NCBI RefSeq assembly: GCF_009712035.1
Contig: NZ_VILB01000011.1
Span: 293,872 to 357,871, forward strand
Source of the DNA: Anabaena sp. UHCC 0187
GTDB taxonomy: Bacteria > Cyanobacteriota > Cyanobacteriia > Cyanobacteriales > Nostocaceae
DNA length: 64,000 nucleotides
Reading direction: 5' to 3'
A program made the position numbers and the translations under genes. Positions 33,730-43,443 of the stretch are shown piece after piece; the first letter of the stretch is position 1, and every line of letters begins with the position of its first letter. The notes beneath the pieces are model-generated. The model did no database searches, was not told the origin of the DNA, and worked only from the letters and a program-made list of their open reading frames with translations.

Positions 33730-35094
33730 TTATGCCAAGTGCATAAAAATCATTTTCAGCAATTCAGCACGGGTGAAAGGTTTGGTTAGATATCCAGAAG
33801 CACCGACGAATCTCGCTTTTACCTTATCTATAATTCCCTTATTGCTAGTCACAAAAATAATGGGAATATTTTTAAACATGGAATTATTGCGGATAATTTT
33901 ACATAATTCATAACCATCAATTCCTGCCATATTTAAATCCAGTAAAATCAAATCCGGCTTATGTCGAATAATTGACATGACTGCTTTCACTGGTTCATTA
34001 ATAGTTACCAAAGTAAAATTCTCATCTTCTAAATAGCGACTGATTTCTTTAAGAATCGTGGGACTATCATCTACAGAAATAATTTTGTAGGTTTTTTGTA
34101 GAGTTCTCCTATTAACTTTGATTTTTTCTGCTGCAACTATTTCTGGTTGCAAATCCTCTTGAGGTAGATCAGAAATATCTGGTACTAGCTGCTGAACCGC
34201 TACATTCTCTGGAGAAATAATCGGAGTTTCTTCAGGAGTATCTGTGCTTGGTGCTACGTCTAAAACAAATAATTTACCCCGAACTAATTCTGTGCTATCT
34301 TCGGAAAATAGGAATGAATGTGGATAGGTTTTCGGTAATTTATCAAATGGGGGATCTGGTTCATGTAATACTATAGAACCTTTCACAATATAGGGGTATA
34401 AACTTAAAGCTAGTTGCAATTCATCCTGATTCATAATAATCGCTAGATGACGCAAGCTAAAACCCTTCATCCAGTTGGTAATATTCTCCTGTAGTGGTGG
34501 TAGTCTTTTATCATGAAATTTGCTACTAACTAATAAATACGGACGCTGATAGGGAGAAGATATATATCTACCAAGATAACGCCAATTTTGTAACTGATTT
34601 TGACATTGCTCTATGATAGAATTGACATCCAATTTACAAATTACCGTGAGATCATGCAGTGTTTCTGTTAGTTCATAAGTGCCTATCTTAATGAGGATAA
34701 ATGATTCAATTACTTCTTTAACTAATTCTTGAATAAGTAATATTGCTTGAGTCGGAAGCAGATGTTTTTCCGTAACTAGCCAATTAATCGCTTCATATTC
34801 TGGAGGCTGGCTAGGTAAATTATGGTGATCTTCATTGTCAAACATCAAGCGCATTTGTATACGCACTTCATTATCTACGAGAGGAATTTGTTCATGGAGA
34901 CGACGCATTTGTCGTTCTAATCTATCAAAGGGTTCTACTGAATGAGTTGCATAAACGATTTTCCCCTGTTCTATATATATCAACCAAGATACAGAGTTAC
35001 TAAATGCTTGCAAACAGGTAGTTTCATGACAATTAGTTAATTGTCTTAATAAACCCTGGGGAGATAGTTTGGTAAACGTGCCAGTATTCTTCAT
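33730..35094 (-). CDS. PatA-type response regulator (PATAN domain + receiver)
   Basis: 454 residues. The N-terminal PATAN-like domain (about 1-230) begins with SPQGLLRQLTN and the DUF4388-like WLIYIEQGKIVYATH. A low-complexity linker follows. The C-terminal receiver (about 335-454) has the acid pair VDD, the phospho-acceptor Asp in LILLDLNM, VTSNKG and the Lys in LTKPF, so it should be phosphorylatable. PatA of Anabaena controls heterocyst placement and relatives control phototaxis. No histidine kinase or CheW gene is adjacent. It is divergent from the vWA gene. Confidence 0.88.
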   Translation of the reverse strand: MKNTGTFTKLSPQGLLRQLTNCHETTCLQAFSNSVSWLIYIEQGKIVYATHSVEPFDRLERQMRRLHEQIPLVDNEVRIQMRLMFDNEDHHNLPSQPPEYEAINWLVTEKHLLPTQAILLIQELVKEVIESFILIKIGTYELTETLHDLTVICKLDVNSIIEQCQNQLQNWRYLGRYISSPYQRPYLLVSSKFHDKRLPPLQENITNWMKGFSLRHLAIIMNQDELQLALSLYPYIVKGSIVLHEPDPPFDKLPKTYPHSFLFSEDSTELVRGKLFVLDVAPSTDTPEETPIISPENVAVQQLVPDISDLPQEDLQPEIVAAEKIKVNRRTLQKTYKIISVDDSPTILKEISRYLEDENFTLVTINEPVKAVMSIIRHKPDLILLDLNMAGIDGYELCKIIRNNSMFKNIPIIFVTSNKGIIDKVKARFVGASGYLTKPFTRAELLKMIFMHLA

Positions 35095-35757
35095 AGTTTT
35101 TACAATTTTTTGGCGGATACATCAATATACTCTTGGAAAAGATTAAATATCAGGCTGTAATATGATATCACTGAGAAAAATGGTCATGATCAGAGTTATT
35201 AAATTATGAATATCAATGAAAAACATCTTCTAAAGTTTATCCAATTTGAATGTAACAGTTTATGTAATTTTTTATGCTGATTTTTCACCATTTGTCTATA
35301 GGAAAATCTCCAGGTTGTCATATTTTTTCTTGATCATTTAAATTCATCAAATTTCATACTGATATTCCTCCTGGAAATGGATTTAACAATGATGAATTTA
35401 TTAGCTTTAAGATAGACAAAATCCCACATAGAATCTTTAAAAATTTATGGAGGTAAATCTATATATTGATTATTACAGCTTTAGCAATATTAAACCCCTG
35501 CTGACTGACCCCTGAATTCTCTCATTTTAACTTGGGCTAAGTGCAATTATGGTAAACAGTCTATAAATTACCACTGACTAAGTAGTGATGGGAAGTAGGA
35601 GAGATATTTGGTAAAGATTGCCCAAATGAGGATCTTTACTGGCAAAATAAATAATCTCCCGCAAAATACCATAATTTTAGTCATCCTAGCGCCAGAAACT
35701 ATATACTTTGAAGAAAAGGAAAATAAAGCTTTGGACTATAACATAACACAAAACGTT
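35095..35757. other. Divergent promoter region, 660 bases
   Basis: AT-rich spacer between the PatA-type gene and the vWA gene. The first 50 codons of the open frame leading into the vWA gene (35608-35757) are probably not translated. No repeat, RNA or clear operator was recognised. Confidence 0.6.
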
Positions 35758-36435
35758 ATGATTGATACATTTAACCTTGATGAAGTTGTAGAATTTGCGG
35801 AAAATCCAGAACCACGTTGCCCATGCGTATTATTACTTGATACATCTGGCTCAATGCAGGGGGAACGAATTGAAGCTTTAAATCAAGGTTTGCTGAGTTT
35901 AAAAGATGAACTGGTAAAAAATTCCTTAGCAGCCAGAAGGGTAGAAGTAGCAATTGTAACCTTTGACAGTAGTGTCAATGTTGTACAGGACTTTGTAACT
36001 GCTGATCAATTTAACCCACCTATTCTGACAGCCCAGGGATTGACAATCATGGGATCGGCAATTCACAAAGCATTAGATATTATCCAAGAGCGCAAATCTC
36101 AGTATCGGACTAATGGTATTGCTTATTATCGTCCTTGGGTATTCATGATTACCGATGGTGAACCCCAAGGTGAACTAGATCATGTGATCGAACAAGCAGC
36201 CCAAAGACTGCAAGGAGATGAATCTAGTAAACGTGTGGCCTTCTTTACAGTAGGTGTAGATAATGCGAACATGAGCCGATTAAGTCAAATTGCTGTGCGG
36301 AGTCCGCTGAAGCTAAAAGGCTTAAACTTTATTGAGATGTTTGTTTGGCTATCTGCGAGTATGTCAGCGGTATCTCATTCTAAGGTAAGTGATGAACAGG
36401 TAGCACTACCGCCAATTGGTTGGGGAACTGTTTAG
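35758..36435 (+). CDS. von Willebrand factor A domain protein, TerY-like
   Basis: 225 residues from the ATG at 35758 (MIDTFNLDE). The vWA domain fills nearly the whole protein. The metal-ion site has DTSGSM, then Thr in LTIMGSA, then the Asp in ITDGEP. The TerY family of vWA proteins works with a PP2C phosphatase and a protein kinase in the TerY-P signalling triad (stress or chemical sensing, described from gene neighbourhoods), and both follow directly here. Cytoplasmic. No zinc-ribbon tail is visible. Confidence 0.9.
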   Translation: MIDTFNLDEVVEFAENPEPRCPCVLLLDTSGSMQGERIEALNQGLLSLKDELVKNSLAARRVEVAIVTFDSSVNVVQDFVTADQFNPPILTAQGLTIMGSAIHKALDIIQERKSQYRTNGIAYYRPWVFMITDGEPQGELDHVIEQAAQRLQGDESSKRVAFFTVGVDNANMSRLSQIAVRSPLKLKGLNFIEMFVWLSASMSAVSHSKVSDEQVALPPIGWGTV

Positions 36436-36592
36436 TTATAGCAACGGATAAGGTGACTAGGACATCAATTAATAACGAAACGCCGTCCACAATACAGGTT
36501 TACTCCTGACTTGGTGACTCGGTAACTCCTGACTCCTGCTATAAAATTACAGCTTGATGTTCAAATTGAACTAGCTGTGGAAAACAAATTAT

Positions 36593-37375
36593 ATGAACAC
36601 ATCAAAACAGATTTCTCAATGGCGCATAGTAGCCGCCTCTGTCTGTGGAACTAGCCACTCAAAAAACCAGCAACTTTGTCAGGATGCTCACCATTGGCAG
36701 CTATTAGCAAATAATGTGTTGATCATAGCAGCAGCCGATGGTGCAGGTTCTGCTAAACTAGGAAAGGTGGGATCAATGATTGCTGTAGAAACGGCAATAG
36801 AACATCTTTCTCTCCAAGAGATTACCAATGATGCTTTAGCTAATGATGATTTTTTGCGTCATTTGCTAACTGATACCATGTTAGTCGCCCGCCAAGCCAT
36901 AGAAACTGAGGCGGATGCTGGCAACAATCAACTTCATGATTTAGCAACTACCTTAATTCTCATGATTGCTACACCACAGATTGCGGCTGTAGCTCAAGTG
37001 GGAGATGGTTTAGCTGTAGCTAAGAATAGTATGGGCAATCTCATCGCCTTAACTATACCCAGCAGCGGCGAGTATATTAACGAAACTACCTTTTTGACAT
37101 CTCCTTCCGCCTTAGAGACAGCACAAGTTAAATTATGGCGGGAAGAAATTGTGAATGTTGGTGTTCTCACTGATGGACTACAAATGTTGGCTTTGAATAT
37201 GATGGTTGGTGAACCTCACAAACCCTTCTTTCTGCCTTTGTTCGAGTTTGTAGCCAATGCGGAAGATAGAATATTAGCAAAAGAACAGTTAATGAAGTTT
37301 TTAAGCTCCGAGCGGATTACCCAGCGCACTGATGATGATTTGACTCTAGTTTTAGGTGCATTTAGCAATTCATGA
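36593..37375 (+). CDS. PP2C-family Ser/Thr phosphatase of the TerY-P triad
   Basis: 260 residues, a single PP2C domain. N-terminal CGTSHSKNQQLCQDA with the first metal Asp, then AAADGAGSAKLGKVGS with the second Asp (ADGAG), AQVGDGLAV, and a C-terminal RTDDDLTLVLG, all in PP2C order. Proteins of this kind lack membrane segments and dephosphorylate the partner kinase or vWA protein. It lies 157 bases downstream of the vWA gene and 147 upstream of the kinase gene. Confidence 0.88.
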   Translation: MNTSKQISQWRIVAASVCGTSHSKNQQLCQDAHHWQLLANNVLIIAAADGAGSAKLGKVGSMIAVETAIEHLSLQEITNDALANDDFLRHLLTDTMLVARQAIETEADAGNNQLHDLATTLILMIATPQIAAVAQVGDGLAVAKNSMGNLIALTIPSSGEYINETTFLTSPSALETAQVKLWREEIVNVGVLTDGLQMLALNMMVGEPHKPFFLPLFEFVANAEDRILAKEQLMKFLSSERITQRTDDDLTLVLGAFSNS

Positions 37376-37522
37376 GTCATATTTATTAGTAGACCTCTTG
37401 TAAAAAAAAGTTTTGCAAGAGTTGGGAAAAAGTTAAAGGGTTAATTAACAGTAGGAAAATACTCCCCCTTCCTTTTTCCTCTTCCCCCAACTCCAATCAC
37501 CCCACATAACCTTAATTCTTCC

Positions 37523-39712
37523 ATGCAGGTACTACGTCGTCTTCCCAATCCAGAAATTCTCAACCTCTCTGTCAGTGTGGGACATGGTGGTGAAGCTTGT
37601 ATCTATGCAGTGCCATCGGATGAAAATTTGGTAGCGAAAATCTATCACAAGCAAACCATCTCTTCTGCCCAAAAACTCCAGGCGATGCTTGCCAATCCCC
37701 CAATAAATCCTACAGCCAATTTAGGGCATACTTCCATTGCTTGGCCACAGGAATTGTTGGAGGCAGTGGATGGTAGCGGTAAGATTGTTGGCTTTGTGAT
37801 GCCAAGGATTCGGGGAATGCGGCCAATCATGGATTTTTATAATCCGGGGATTCGCCGACAACATTGCCCATTATTCAATTATCAGTATTTACTGCGGACT
37901 GCTCGCAACCTAGCGGCGGCTTTTGTGGCTTTGCACGCCAGCCGATATTGTATTGGTGATGTGAATGAGTCAAATATCTTGGTTAGTGATACAGCCTTGG
38001 TAACGTTGGTAGATACAGATTCCTTCCAAGTGACCGAACCATTACAGAATGTTGTTTATCGTTGTTCTGTGGGTAAACCTGAATATACTCCCCCAGAATT
38101 ACAGAATAAGACTTTTGCTGACTATGACCGGGAAAGTTATCATGATTTGTTTGGGTTAGCAGTGCTGATCTTCCAGTTGTTAATGGAAGGAACTCACCCA
38201 TTTTCCGGGATATTTCAAGGTGGGATAGAACCTCCCCCCTATGAAGGCAGAATTCTTGCTGGTCATTTTACCTATAGTCAAAAGAAACCAGTCCCCTATT
38301 TACCAACTCCTATTTCCCCGGCTTGGGATCTACTTCATCCCAGTTTACAGGATTTATTTGTGCGTTGTTTTGAAGATGGTCATTGCCATCCCCAGGTACG
38401 CCCTACTGCTCAAACCTGGTTGTCAGCATTAACGGCGGTGGAAGAGAGTTTGATCACTTGTGCTGCTAATCCTCAGCATCTATATCATAATCACTTGGAT
38501 AAATGTCCTTGGTGCGAACGGACTAGGCGATTAGGTGGGAGAGATCCGTTTCCATCCTTAGATGTGATCGCTTCTAAACAACATCTCCAACCCCGTCGCA
38601 AATCTAAACGGCAGTATATCCCTACCCCACGGATTACTCAGCCAGTAAGATCACATTCCCCAGTATATCATTGGCAGCCAGGATCTAGTCAGCAGTTTTA
38701 TAATATTCCCCCTGCTAAGAAGTTAAACTCGAAGTTATATGGTGTAATTTTCGGTGTGATGGGGTTGGGTATTTTGGGCTATTTAGACCTCATAGTTAAA
38801 TTTACCCGTCCCTTTGTTTCCCAAAATCCTTATACTCAACAAAGTTTGATGTCTCGGACAGCTAATCAAGCTCCTGAGCCAACCAATCTTTCTTTTATAG
38901 ATTACTATCAGCGCGGTGATACTGCTTATCAACAGCAAAATTATCACCAAGCAGTTGCTAACTTTACCCAAGCGATTAAAAAAAATCCCCAATATGCTAA
39001 AGGGTATGTAAATTTAGGGAATGCTCGTTACAACTTAAATGATTATGAAGGTGCATTAGCTAATTATAACGAAGCTCTGAAACTAAATCCTCAAGAAGTT
39101 AAAGCTTATGTGAATCGCGGTAATGCTTACTATATGCTGGCGGATTATAGTAGCGATCCTGATAAAGAATATAAACAAGCGATCGCAGATTTTAATACTG
39201 CCATCAACATAGATAAAAATGATGCTGAAGCTTATATCAGAAGGGGTATTGTCCGATTTGAAATTACCAAATACATTAATAATTCTCTTCAGGAATACCA
39301 AAAATCAATTACCGACTTTACTGAGGCAATTAAACTCAATTCGTCTAAAGTAGAAGCTTATTTTCAACGGGGTTTGGTAAGATATCAAATTGCTCAATAC
39401 AGTAGTAATTATGCAGCAGAATATAAACAGGCAATTGCCGATTTTACTGAAGCATTAAAAATTAATCCCCAACAAGCTAAAGTTTATCTTAAACGTGGCA
39501 TGGCTTACTATGAACTGGCACAGTATGGGGAAACTGGGTCTGAGAAGAACCAGATTCAAGCAGTTGCCGATTTACAAACAGCCGCGAAAGTCTCCCTAGA
39601 GCGAGATGATATGGATAACTATCAACAAGCTCTCAGTAGCATTTGTATTGTTGTCGCTAATAAATGTGACAATTTATTACCCCAATCAACTCTAGTAGGA
39701 CAGAATAATTGA
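37523..39712 (+). CDS. TerY-P-triad protein kinase with zinc-binding motif, membrane helix and TPR repeats
   Basis: 729 residues. The kinase-like domain (about 12-310) has GHGGEACIY in place of a typical P-loop, Lys in LVAKIYH, the catalytic Asp in GDVNESNILV and DTDSFQV for DFG. A CPWC pair (about 328-331) suggests a zinc site. One membrane helix (about 412-430) follows a basic linker. The rest (about 455-700) is made of TPR repeats, several with inserted YSSDP-like loops. The kinase resembles the YegI type. TPRs probably bind a partner on the other side of the membrane. Confidence 0.85.
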   Translation: MQVLRRLPNPEILNLSVSVGHGGEACIYAVPSDENLVAKIYHKQTISSAQKLQAMLANPPINPTANLGHTSIAWPQELLEAVDGSGKIVGFVMPRIRGMRPIMDFYNPGIRRQHCPLFNYQYLLRTARNLAAAFVALHASRYCIGDVNESNILVSDTALVTLVDTDSFQVTEPLQNVVYRCSVGKPEYTPPELQNKTFADYDRESYHDLFGLAVLIFQLLMEGTHPFSGIFQGGIEPPPYEGRILAGHFTYSQKKPVPYLPTPISPAWDLLHPSLQDLFVRCFEDGHCHPQVRPTAQTWLSALTAVEESLITCAANPQHLYHNHLDKCPWCERTRRLGGRDPFPSLDVIASKQHLQPRRKSKRQYIPTPRITQPVRSHSPVYHWQPGSSQQFYNIPPAKKLNSKLYGVIFGVMGLGILGYLDLIVKFTRPFVSQNPYTQQSLMSRTANQAPEPTNLSFIDYYQRGDTAYQQQNYHQAVANFTQAIKKNPQYAKGYVNLGNARYNLNDYEGALANYNEALKLNPQEVKAYVNRGNAYYMLADYSSDPDKEYKQAIADFNTAINIDKNDAEAYIRRGIVRFEITKYINNSLQEYQKSITDFTEAIKLNSSKVEAYFQRGLVRYQIAQYSSNYAAEYKQAIADFTEALKINPQQAKVYLKRGMAYYELAQYGETGSEKNQIQAVADLQTAAKVSLERDDMDNYQQALSSICIVVANKCDNLLPQSTLVGQNN

Positions 39713-39723
39713 TACAGTAGGGC

Positions 39724-39778
39724 AAATTAAAAATCAAAAAAGCAGACTAAATCAACCAGCTTTTTGAGAATTTTTAAT
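39724..39778 (+). terminator. Terminator-like repeat, copy B
   Basis: AAATTAAAAATCAAAAAAGC, then CCAGCTTTTTGAG, then AATTTTTAAT, 11 bases after the stop of the kinase-TPR gene. Same layout as copies A (18808-18857) and C (49679-49730). Confidence 0.65.
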
Positions 39779-39806
39779 GTATTACTAATTTTAAATACCA
39801 AAAAAG

Positions 39807-39835
39807 ATACCTGACTTCTTAGAGAAATCAGGTAT
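39807..39835. repeat. Palindrome ATACCTGA...TCAGGTAT
   Basis: Eight-base arms around CTTCTTAGAGAAA, whose ends can pair as well. The GATACCTGACTTCTTAGAG form is a palindrome I associate with intergenic DNA of Nostocales. The remaining 250 bases before rfbF hold nothing recognised. Confidence 0.65.
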
Positions 39836-40086
39836 TTGATCTTAAGTATATTTATTATTTACTGTTACCTCTTATTTATACACTTTTTTATATTTACAAA
39901 TATTTTACAGATAAAATATCTTAATTTACGTATTCTTTATCCTTTTCTACAAATTTATAGCTAAATTATGTTTATCTGCCATCAGCAAAGAGAAATAATC
40001 GTTCTACTTATTTCATATCATTGTGCGTTCTCTTCATTTCAATTAGTTTAAATTAGCAACCACCTGCAAATCTTTGAGGTAATTAT

Positions 40087-40860
40087 ATGAAAGCGGTGAT
40101 TTTAGCAGGAGGTCTGGGTACACGTTTAAGTGAAGAAACCAGTATCAGACCCAAACCCATGGTTGAGGTTGGTGGTAAGCCAATTCTCTGGCACATAATG
40201 AAGATTTACTCCGCTCATGGTATTAATGATTTTATTATCTGTTGCGGTTACAAAGGGTACATCATCAAGGAATACTTTGCTAACTACTTCTTGCATATGT
40301 CCGATGTGACATTTGATATGCGATTTAATCAAATGAATGTTCATTCTGGATATGCTGAACCTTGGCGTGTCACCTTAGTAAATACAGGTGATAATACAAT
40401 GACTGGGGGGCGTTTAAAGCAAGTTCGGGAACATATTGGTAATGATACCTTTTGTTTTACCTATGGTGATGGTGTCAGTAATGTAAATATTACAGAGTTA
40501 ATTAAATTTCATCAAGAACAAAAGACATTAGCGACACTCAGCGCAGTCCAACCAGCCGGAAGATTTGGGGCAATTTCTCTCGGACAAGAACAAACAAAAA
40601 TTACCAGTTTTCAAGAAAAACCTGAAGGTGATGGTGCTTGGATTAATGGTGGCTATTTTGTCCTAGAACCGCAAGTAATTGATTTTATTGCTGATAGCTC
40701 AACTGTGTGGGAAAAAGAACCATTAGAGAAGTTAGCTAATTTAGAACAATTATCTGCTTACAAACATCATGGTTTTTGGCAACCCATGGACACATTAAGA
40801 GATAAAAACTATCTTGAAGACCTTTGGAAAAGTGGTAAAGCTCCTTGGCAAGTTTGGTAG
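40087..40860 (+). CDS. rfbF: Glucose-1-phosphate cytidylyltransferase
   Basis: Makes CDP-glucose from CTP and glucose-1-phosphate, the entry to CDP-deoxyhexoses. 257 residues. The nucleotidyltransferase loop [20 protein letters not shown] (6-25), [14 protein letters not shown], and [11 protein letters not shown] with the metal Asp are all seen. TGAGG lies upstream of the ATG. It is the first gene of the HEP-type run (alr2825 by position in Anabaena PCC 7120). A CDP-glucose 4,6-dehydratase gene is not next to it. Confidence 0.92.
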   Translation: MKAVILAGGLGTRLSEETSIRPKPMVEVGGKPILWHIMKIYSAHGINDFIICCGYKGYIIKEYFANYFLHMSDVTFDMRFNQMNVHSGYAEPWRVTLVNTGDNTMTGGRLKQVREHIGNDTFCFTYGDGVSNVNITELIKFHQEQKTLATLSAVQPAGRFGAISLGQEQTKITSFQEKPEGDGAWINGGYFVLEPQVIDFIADSSTVWEKEPLEKLANLEQLSAYKHHGFWQPMDTLRDKNYLEDLWKSGKAPWQVW

Positions 40861-40865
40861 TAGCA

Positions 40866-40900
40866 ATTTTAGATTTTAGATTTTAGATTTTGGATTTTGG
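40866..40900. repeat. Heptameric tandem repeat ATTTT(A/G)G x 5
   Basis: Five consecutive 7-base units, ATTTTAG three times then ATTTTGG twice, in the short gap between rfbF and the oxidase gene. Another STRR-type array. Confidence 0.92.
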
Positions 40901-40918
40901 ATAAGGGAAAGATTACTA

Positions 40919-42133
40919 ATGTATGATTTTGCAATTATTGGTGGGGGAATAGTTGGACTTTCCACAGCCATGGCTTTAGGAGAGCGTTATCAAAATGCCC
41001 GGATATTAGTGCTAGAAAAAGAGAGTCAATGGGCATTTCATCAAACTGGTAATAATAGCGGTGTAATTCATTCTGGTATTTACTATAAACCGGGAAGTTT
41101 TAAGGCTAAATTTTCCCGTGATGGTAGCCGTTCCATGGTAGACTTTTGCCAGAAACATAATATTGATCATGAAGTTTGTGGTAAGGTAATTGTTGCCACT
41201 AATGAACAAGAATTACCCCGGCTAGAAAATCTCTATACACGCGGTTTAGAAAACGGTATTCCTGTTAAAAGAATTAGTCCTGAAGAAGTCAAAGAAATTG
41301 AACCTCATGTTAGTTGTGTAGGTGGAATTCGGGTATTCAATACAGGGATTGTTAATTACAAACAAGTTTGTTTAAAATACGCAGAATTAATTCGCAATCA
41401 AGGGGGAGATTTACGTCTCAATACCCAAGTTTTGAAAATTGCCCGCAGTGGAAAAAATCAGGTTTTAGAAACTAATAATGGCAGTTTTGAAACTCGATTT
41501 GTGATCAATTGTGCCGGATTGCATAGCGATCGCATTGCAAAATTAGGTAAGGCTAACCCCCAAGCCAAAATAGTTCCCTTCCGGGGCGAATATTACGAAC
41601 TAACCCCCGAAAAACGCTATTTGGTGAAAACTCTCATTTACCCAGTTCCCAACCCAGATTTCCCCTTTCTCGGCGTGCATTTCACCCGGATGATTGATAA
41701 CAGTGTCCACGCAGGACCAAATGCAGTTCTCAGTCTTAAACGGGAAGGTTACAAAAAAACCGATTTTGACTTCAGAGATTTTGCTGAAGTGATCACTTAT
41801 CCCGGATTCTGGAAACTAGCAGCTAAACACGCTGACGAAGGGATTCAAGAAATCATTCGTTCCTTCAGTAAAGCAGCATTTGTCAAAAGTCTGCAAACAC
41901 TAATTCCCGAAATTCGAGCAGAAGATGTAATTCCTACCCATGCAGGAGTTCGCGCTCAAGCATTGATGAATAATGGTTCTCTGGTTGATGATTTTCTCAT
42001 CATTGCTGGTGATAATTCTATTCATGTTTGCAATGCCCCTTCACCCGCTGCAACTTCTTCTTTGGAAATCGGTAAAGCCATAGTTAAGCAAATACCAGAA
42101 CCCACTCATTTGCATAGTTTAGTATCTTCGTAG
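40919..42133 (+). CDS. lhgO: L-2-hydroxyglutarate oxidase-like FAD enzyme
   Basis: 404-residue flavoprotein of the glycine-oxidase/DAO family. FAD loop IIGGGIVGLSTAMALG (about 6-21), GNNSGVIHSGIYY with the family His, and C-terminal PTHAGVRAQAL (about 340-350) match LhgO, which oxidises L-2-hydroxyglutarate to 2-oxoglutarate. AGGGAAAG lies before the ATG. Its place between two sugar-nucleotide genes is unusual for a housekeeping repair enzyme, so the substrate may be a sugar acid or another 2-hydroxy acid. The assignment to family is firm; the substrate is not. Confidence 0.88.
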   Translation: MYDFAIIGGGIVGLSTAMALGERYQNARILVLEKESQWAFHQTGNNSGVIHSGIYYKPGSFKAKFSRDGSRSMVDFCQKHNIDHEVCGKVIVATNEQELPRLENLYTRGLENGIPVKRISPEEVKEIEPHVSCVGGIRVFNTGIVNYKQVCLKYAELIRNQGGDLRLNTQVLKIARSGKNQVLETNNGSFETRFVINCAGLHSDRIAKLGKANPQAKIVPFRGEYYELTPEKRYLVKTLIYPVPNPDFPFLGVHFTRMIDNSVHAGPNAVLSLKREGYKKTDFDFRDFAEVITYPGFWKLAAKHADEGIQEIIRSFSKAAFVKSLQTLIPEIRAEDVIPTHAGVRAQALMNNGSLVDDFLIIAGDNSIHVCNAPSPAATSSLEIGKAIVKQIPEPTHLHSLVSS

Positions 42134-42150
42134 AATGAACTACATTTTTT

Positions 42151-42181
42151 TATTTCACGCAGAGGCGCAGAGGCACAGAGA
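42151..42181. repeat. CACGCAGAGGCGC interspersed repeat
   Basis: ATTTCACGCAGAGGCGCAGAGG, related to the copy at 25987-26022. It sits just after the lhgO-like gene. Confidence 0.75.
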
Positions 42182-42255
42182 GTAAGGAAAGAGAATTTTA
42201 TCTGCGGATTTTTCAAGCAACAACATATTTTCACACATCAAAAATTTTAACAATC

Positions 42256-43284
42256 ATGAAGATTTTAGTAACTGGCACAGAAGGTTATCTTGGTTCTTTA
42301 TTGCCTTCTTTATTAATGCAAAAAGGACATGAAGTTCTTGGTGTTGATACTGGTTTTTATAAAGCTGGTTGGCTATATAACGGCACTAACTTAACAGCTA
42401 AAACCCTCAATAAAGATATTCGTGATATCAATCCTGAAGATTTAGAAGGCGTAGATGCTATTGTTCACATGGCGGAATTATCTAATGATCCGACTGGACA
42501 ATTATCACCCACAATTACTTATGATATTAATCATTTAGGTTCAGTACGTCTCGCTAATTTGGCAAAAACAGTGGGTGTCCGTCGCTTTGTTTATATGTCC
42601 TCCTGTAGTGTTTACGGTGTGGCTAGTGAAGGTGATATTACAGAATCATCACCAGTTAATCCGCAAACAGCTTACGCAGAATGTAAAACATTAGTAGAAA
42701 GAGATTTACAACCATTAGCTGATGATGATTTCTCTCCTACTTTCATGCGGAATGCTACTGCTTTTGGTGCTTCCCCCAGAATGCGATTTGATATTGTTTT
42801 AAATAACTTGGCGGGTTTAGCTTGGACTACCAAAGAAATTAAAATGACCAGTGATGGTACTCCTTGGCGGCCATTGGTTCACGCTTTAGATATTTGTAAA
42901 GCCATTGTTTGTGCATTAGAAGCACCCAGAGATATTATTCACAATCAAATCTTTAATGTTGGTGATACTGCTAATAACTATCGAGTGAAAGAAATAGCAG
43001 AAATCGTTGCTGATGTTTTTCCTGGTTGTCAATTATCTTTTGGTAATAACGGTGCAGACAATCGCAGTTATCGAGTTTCTTTTGAAAAGATTAACAGTAT
43101 TCTTCCCGGCTTTAAGTGTGATTGGAATGCTCAACTTGGGGCTGAACAACTATGTAATATTTTCAATCAAATTGATATGAATGAAGATACTTTCTTGTTT
43201 AGAGGATTCACCCGCTTAAAACAACTAGAATATCTAATTCGCACCGAACAAATTGATAAAGATTTTTTCTGGAATCAAAAGTAA
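42256..43284 (+). CDS. NAD-dependent epimerase/dehydratase (extended SDR)
   Basis: 342 residues. NAD loop GTEGYLGS (7-14), the catalytic Ser in MSSCSVYG (about 114-121) and YAECK (about 138-142) define an extended SDR acting on nucleotide sugars. ATAFGASPRMRFDIVLNN and RPLVHALDICKAI (about 209-221) bind the sugar nucleotide. Whether it is an epimerase, dehydratase or reductase is not decided by the motifs. It is the likely counterpart of alr2827 in the HEP island. Confidence 0.88.
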   Translation: MKILVTGTEGYLGSLLPSLLMQKGHEVLGVDTGFYKAGWLYNGTNLTAKTLNKDIRDINPEDLEGVDAIVHMAELSNDPTGQLSPTITYDINHLGSVRLANLAKTVGVRRFVYMSSCSVYGVASEGDITESSPVNPQTAYAECKTLVERDLQPLADDDFSPTFMRNATAFGASPRMRFDIVLNNLAGLAWTTKEIKMTSDGTPWRPLVHALDICKAIVCALEAPRDIIHNQIFNVGDTANNYRVKEIAEIVADVFPGCQLSFGNNGADNRSYRVSFEKINSILPGFKCDWNAQLGAEQLCNIFNQIDMNEDTFLFRGFTRLKQLEYLIRTEQIDKDFFWNQK

Positions 43285-43299
43285 ATAGGATCTTTTTTC

Positions 43300-43333
43300 C
43301 TGAGTGCGTTAATTTTAATTTAACGCACCTCAG
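43300..43333. terminator. Hairpin between the SDR and first GT2 genes
   Basis: CTGAGTGCGTTAA pairs with TTAACGCACCTCAG, a 13-bp stem with a one-base bulge. The T-run lies upstream, not downstream, so classic termination on the plus strand is unlikely. Confidence 0.45.
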
Positions 43334-43443
43334 TAATCAACAATTTTATCAAGACGGACTAAATACAATTTAATAACCACTTGTAAATCAAGATCAATTC
43401 TCAATTTTGTACTAATAACTATATTTTCACTTGAGGATTACTA

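Noticed and set aside
35608-35757. 50-codon extension of the vWA protein
   Set aside because: No similarity to TerY N-termini; the ATG at 35758 gives the usual start of the domain.
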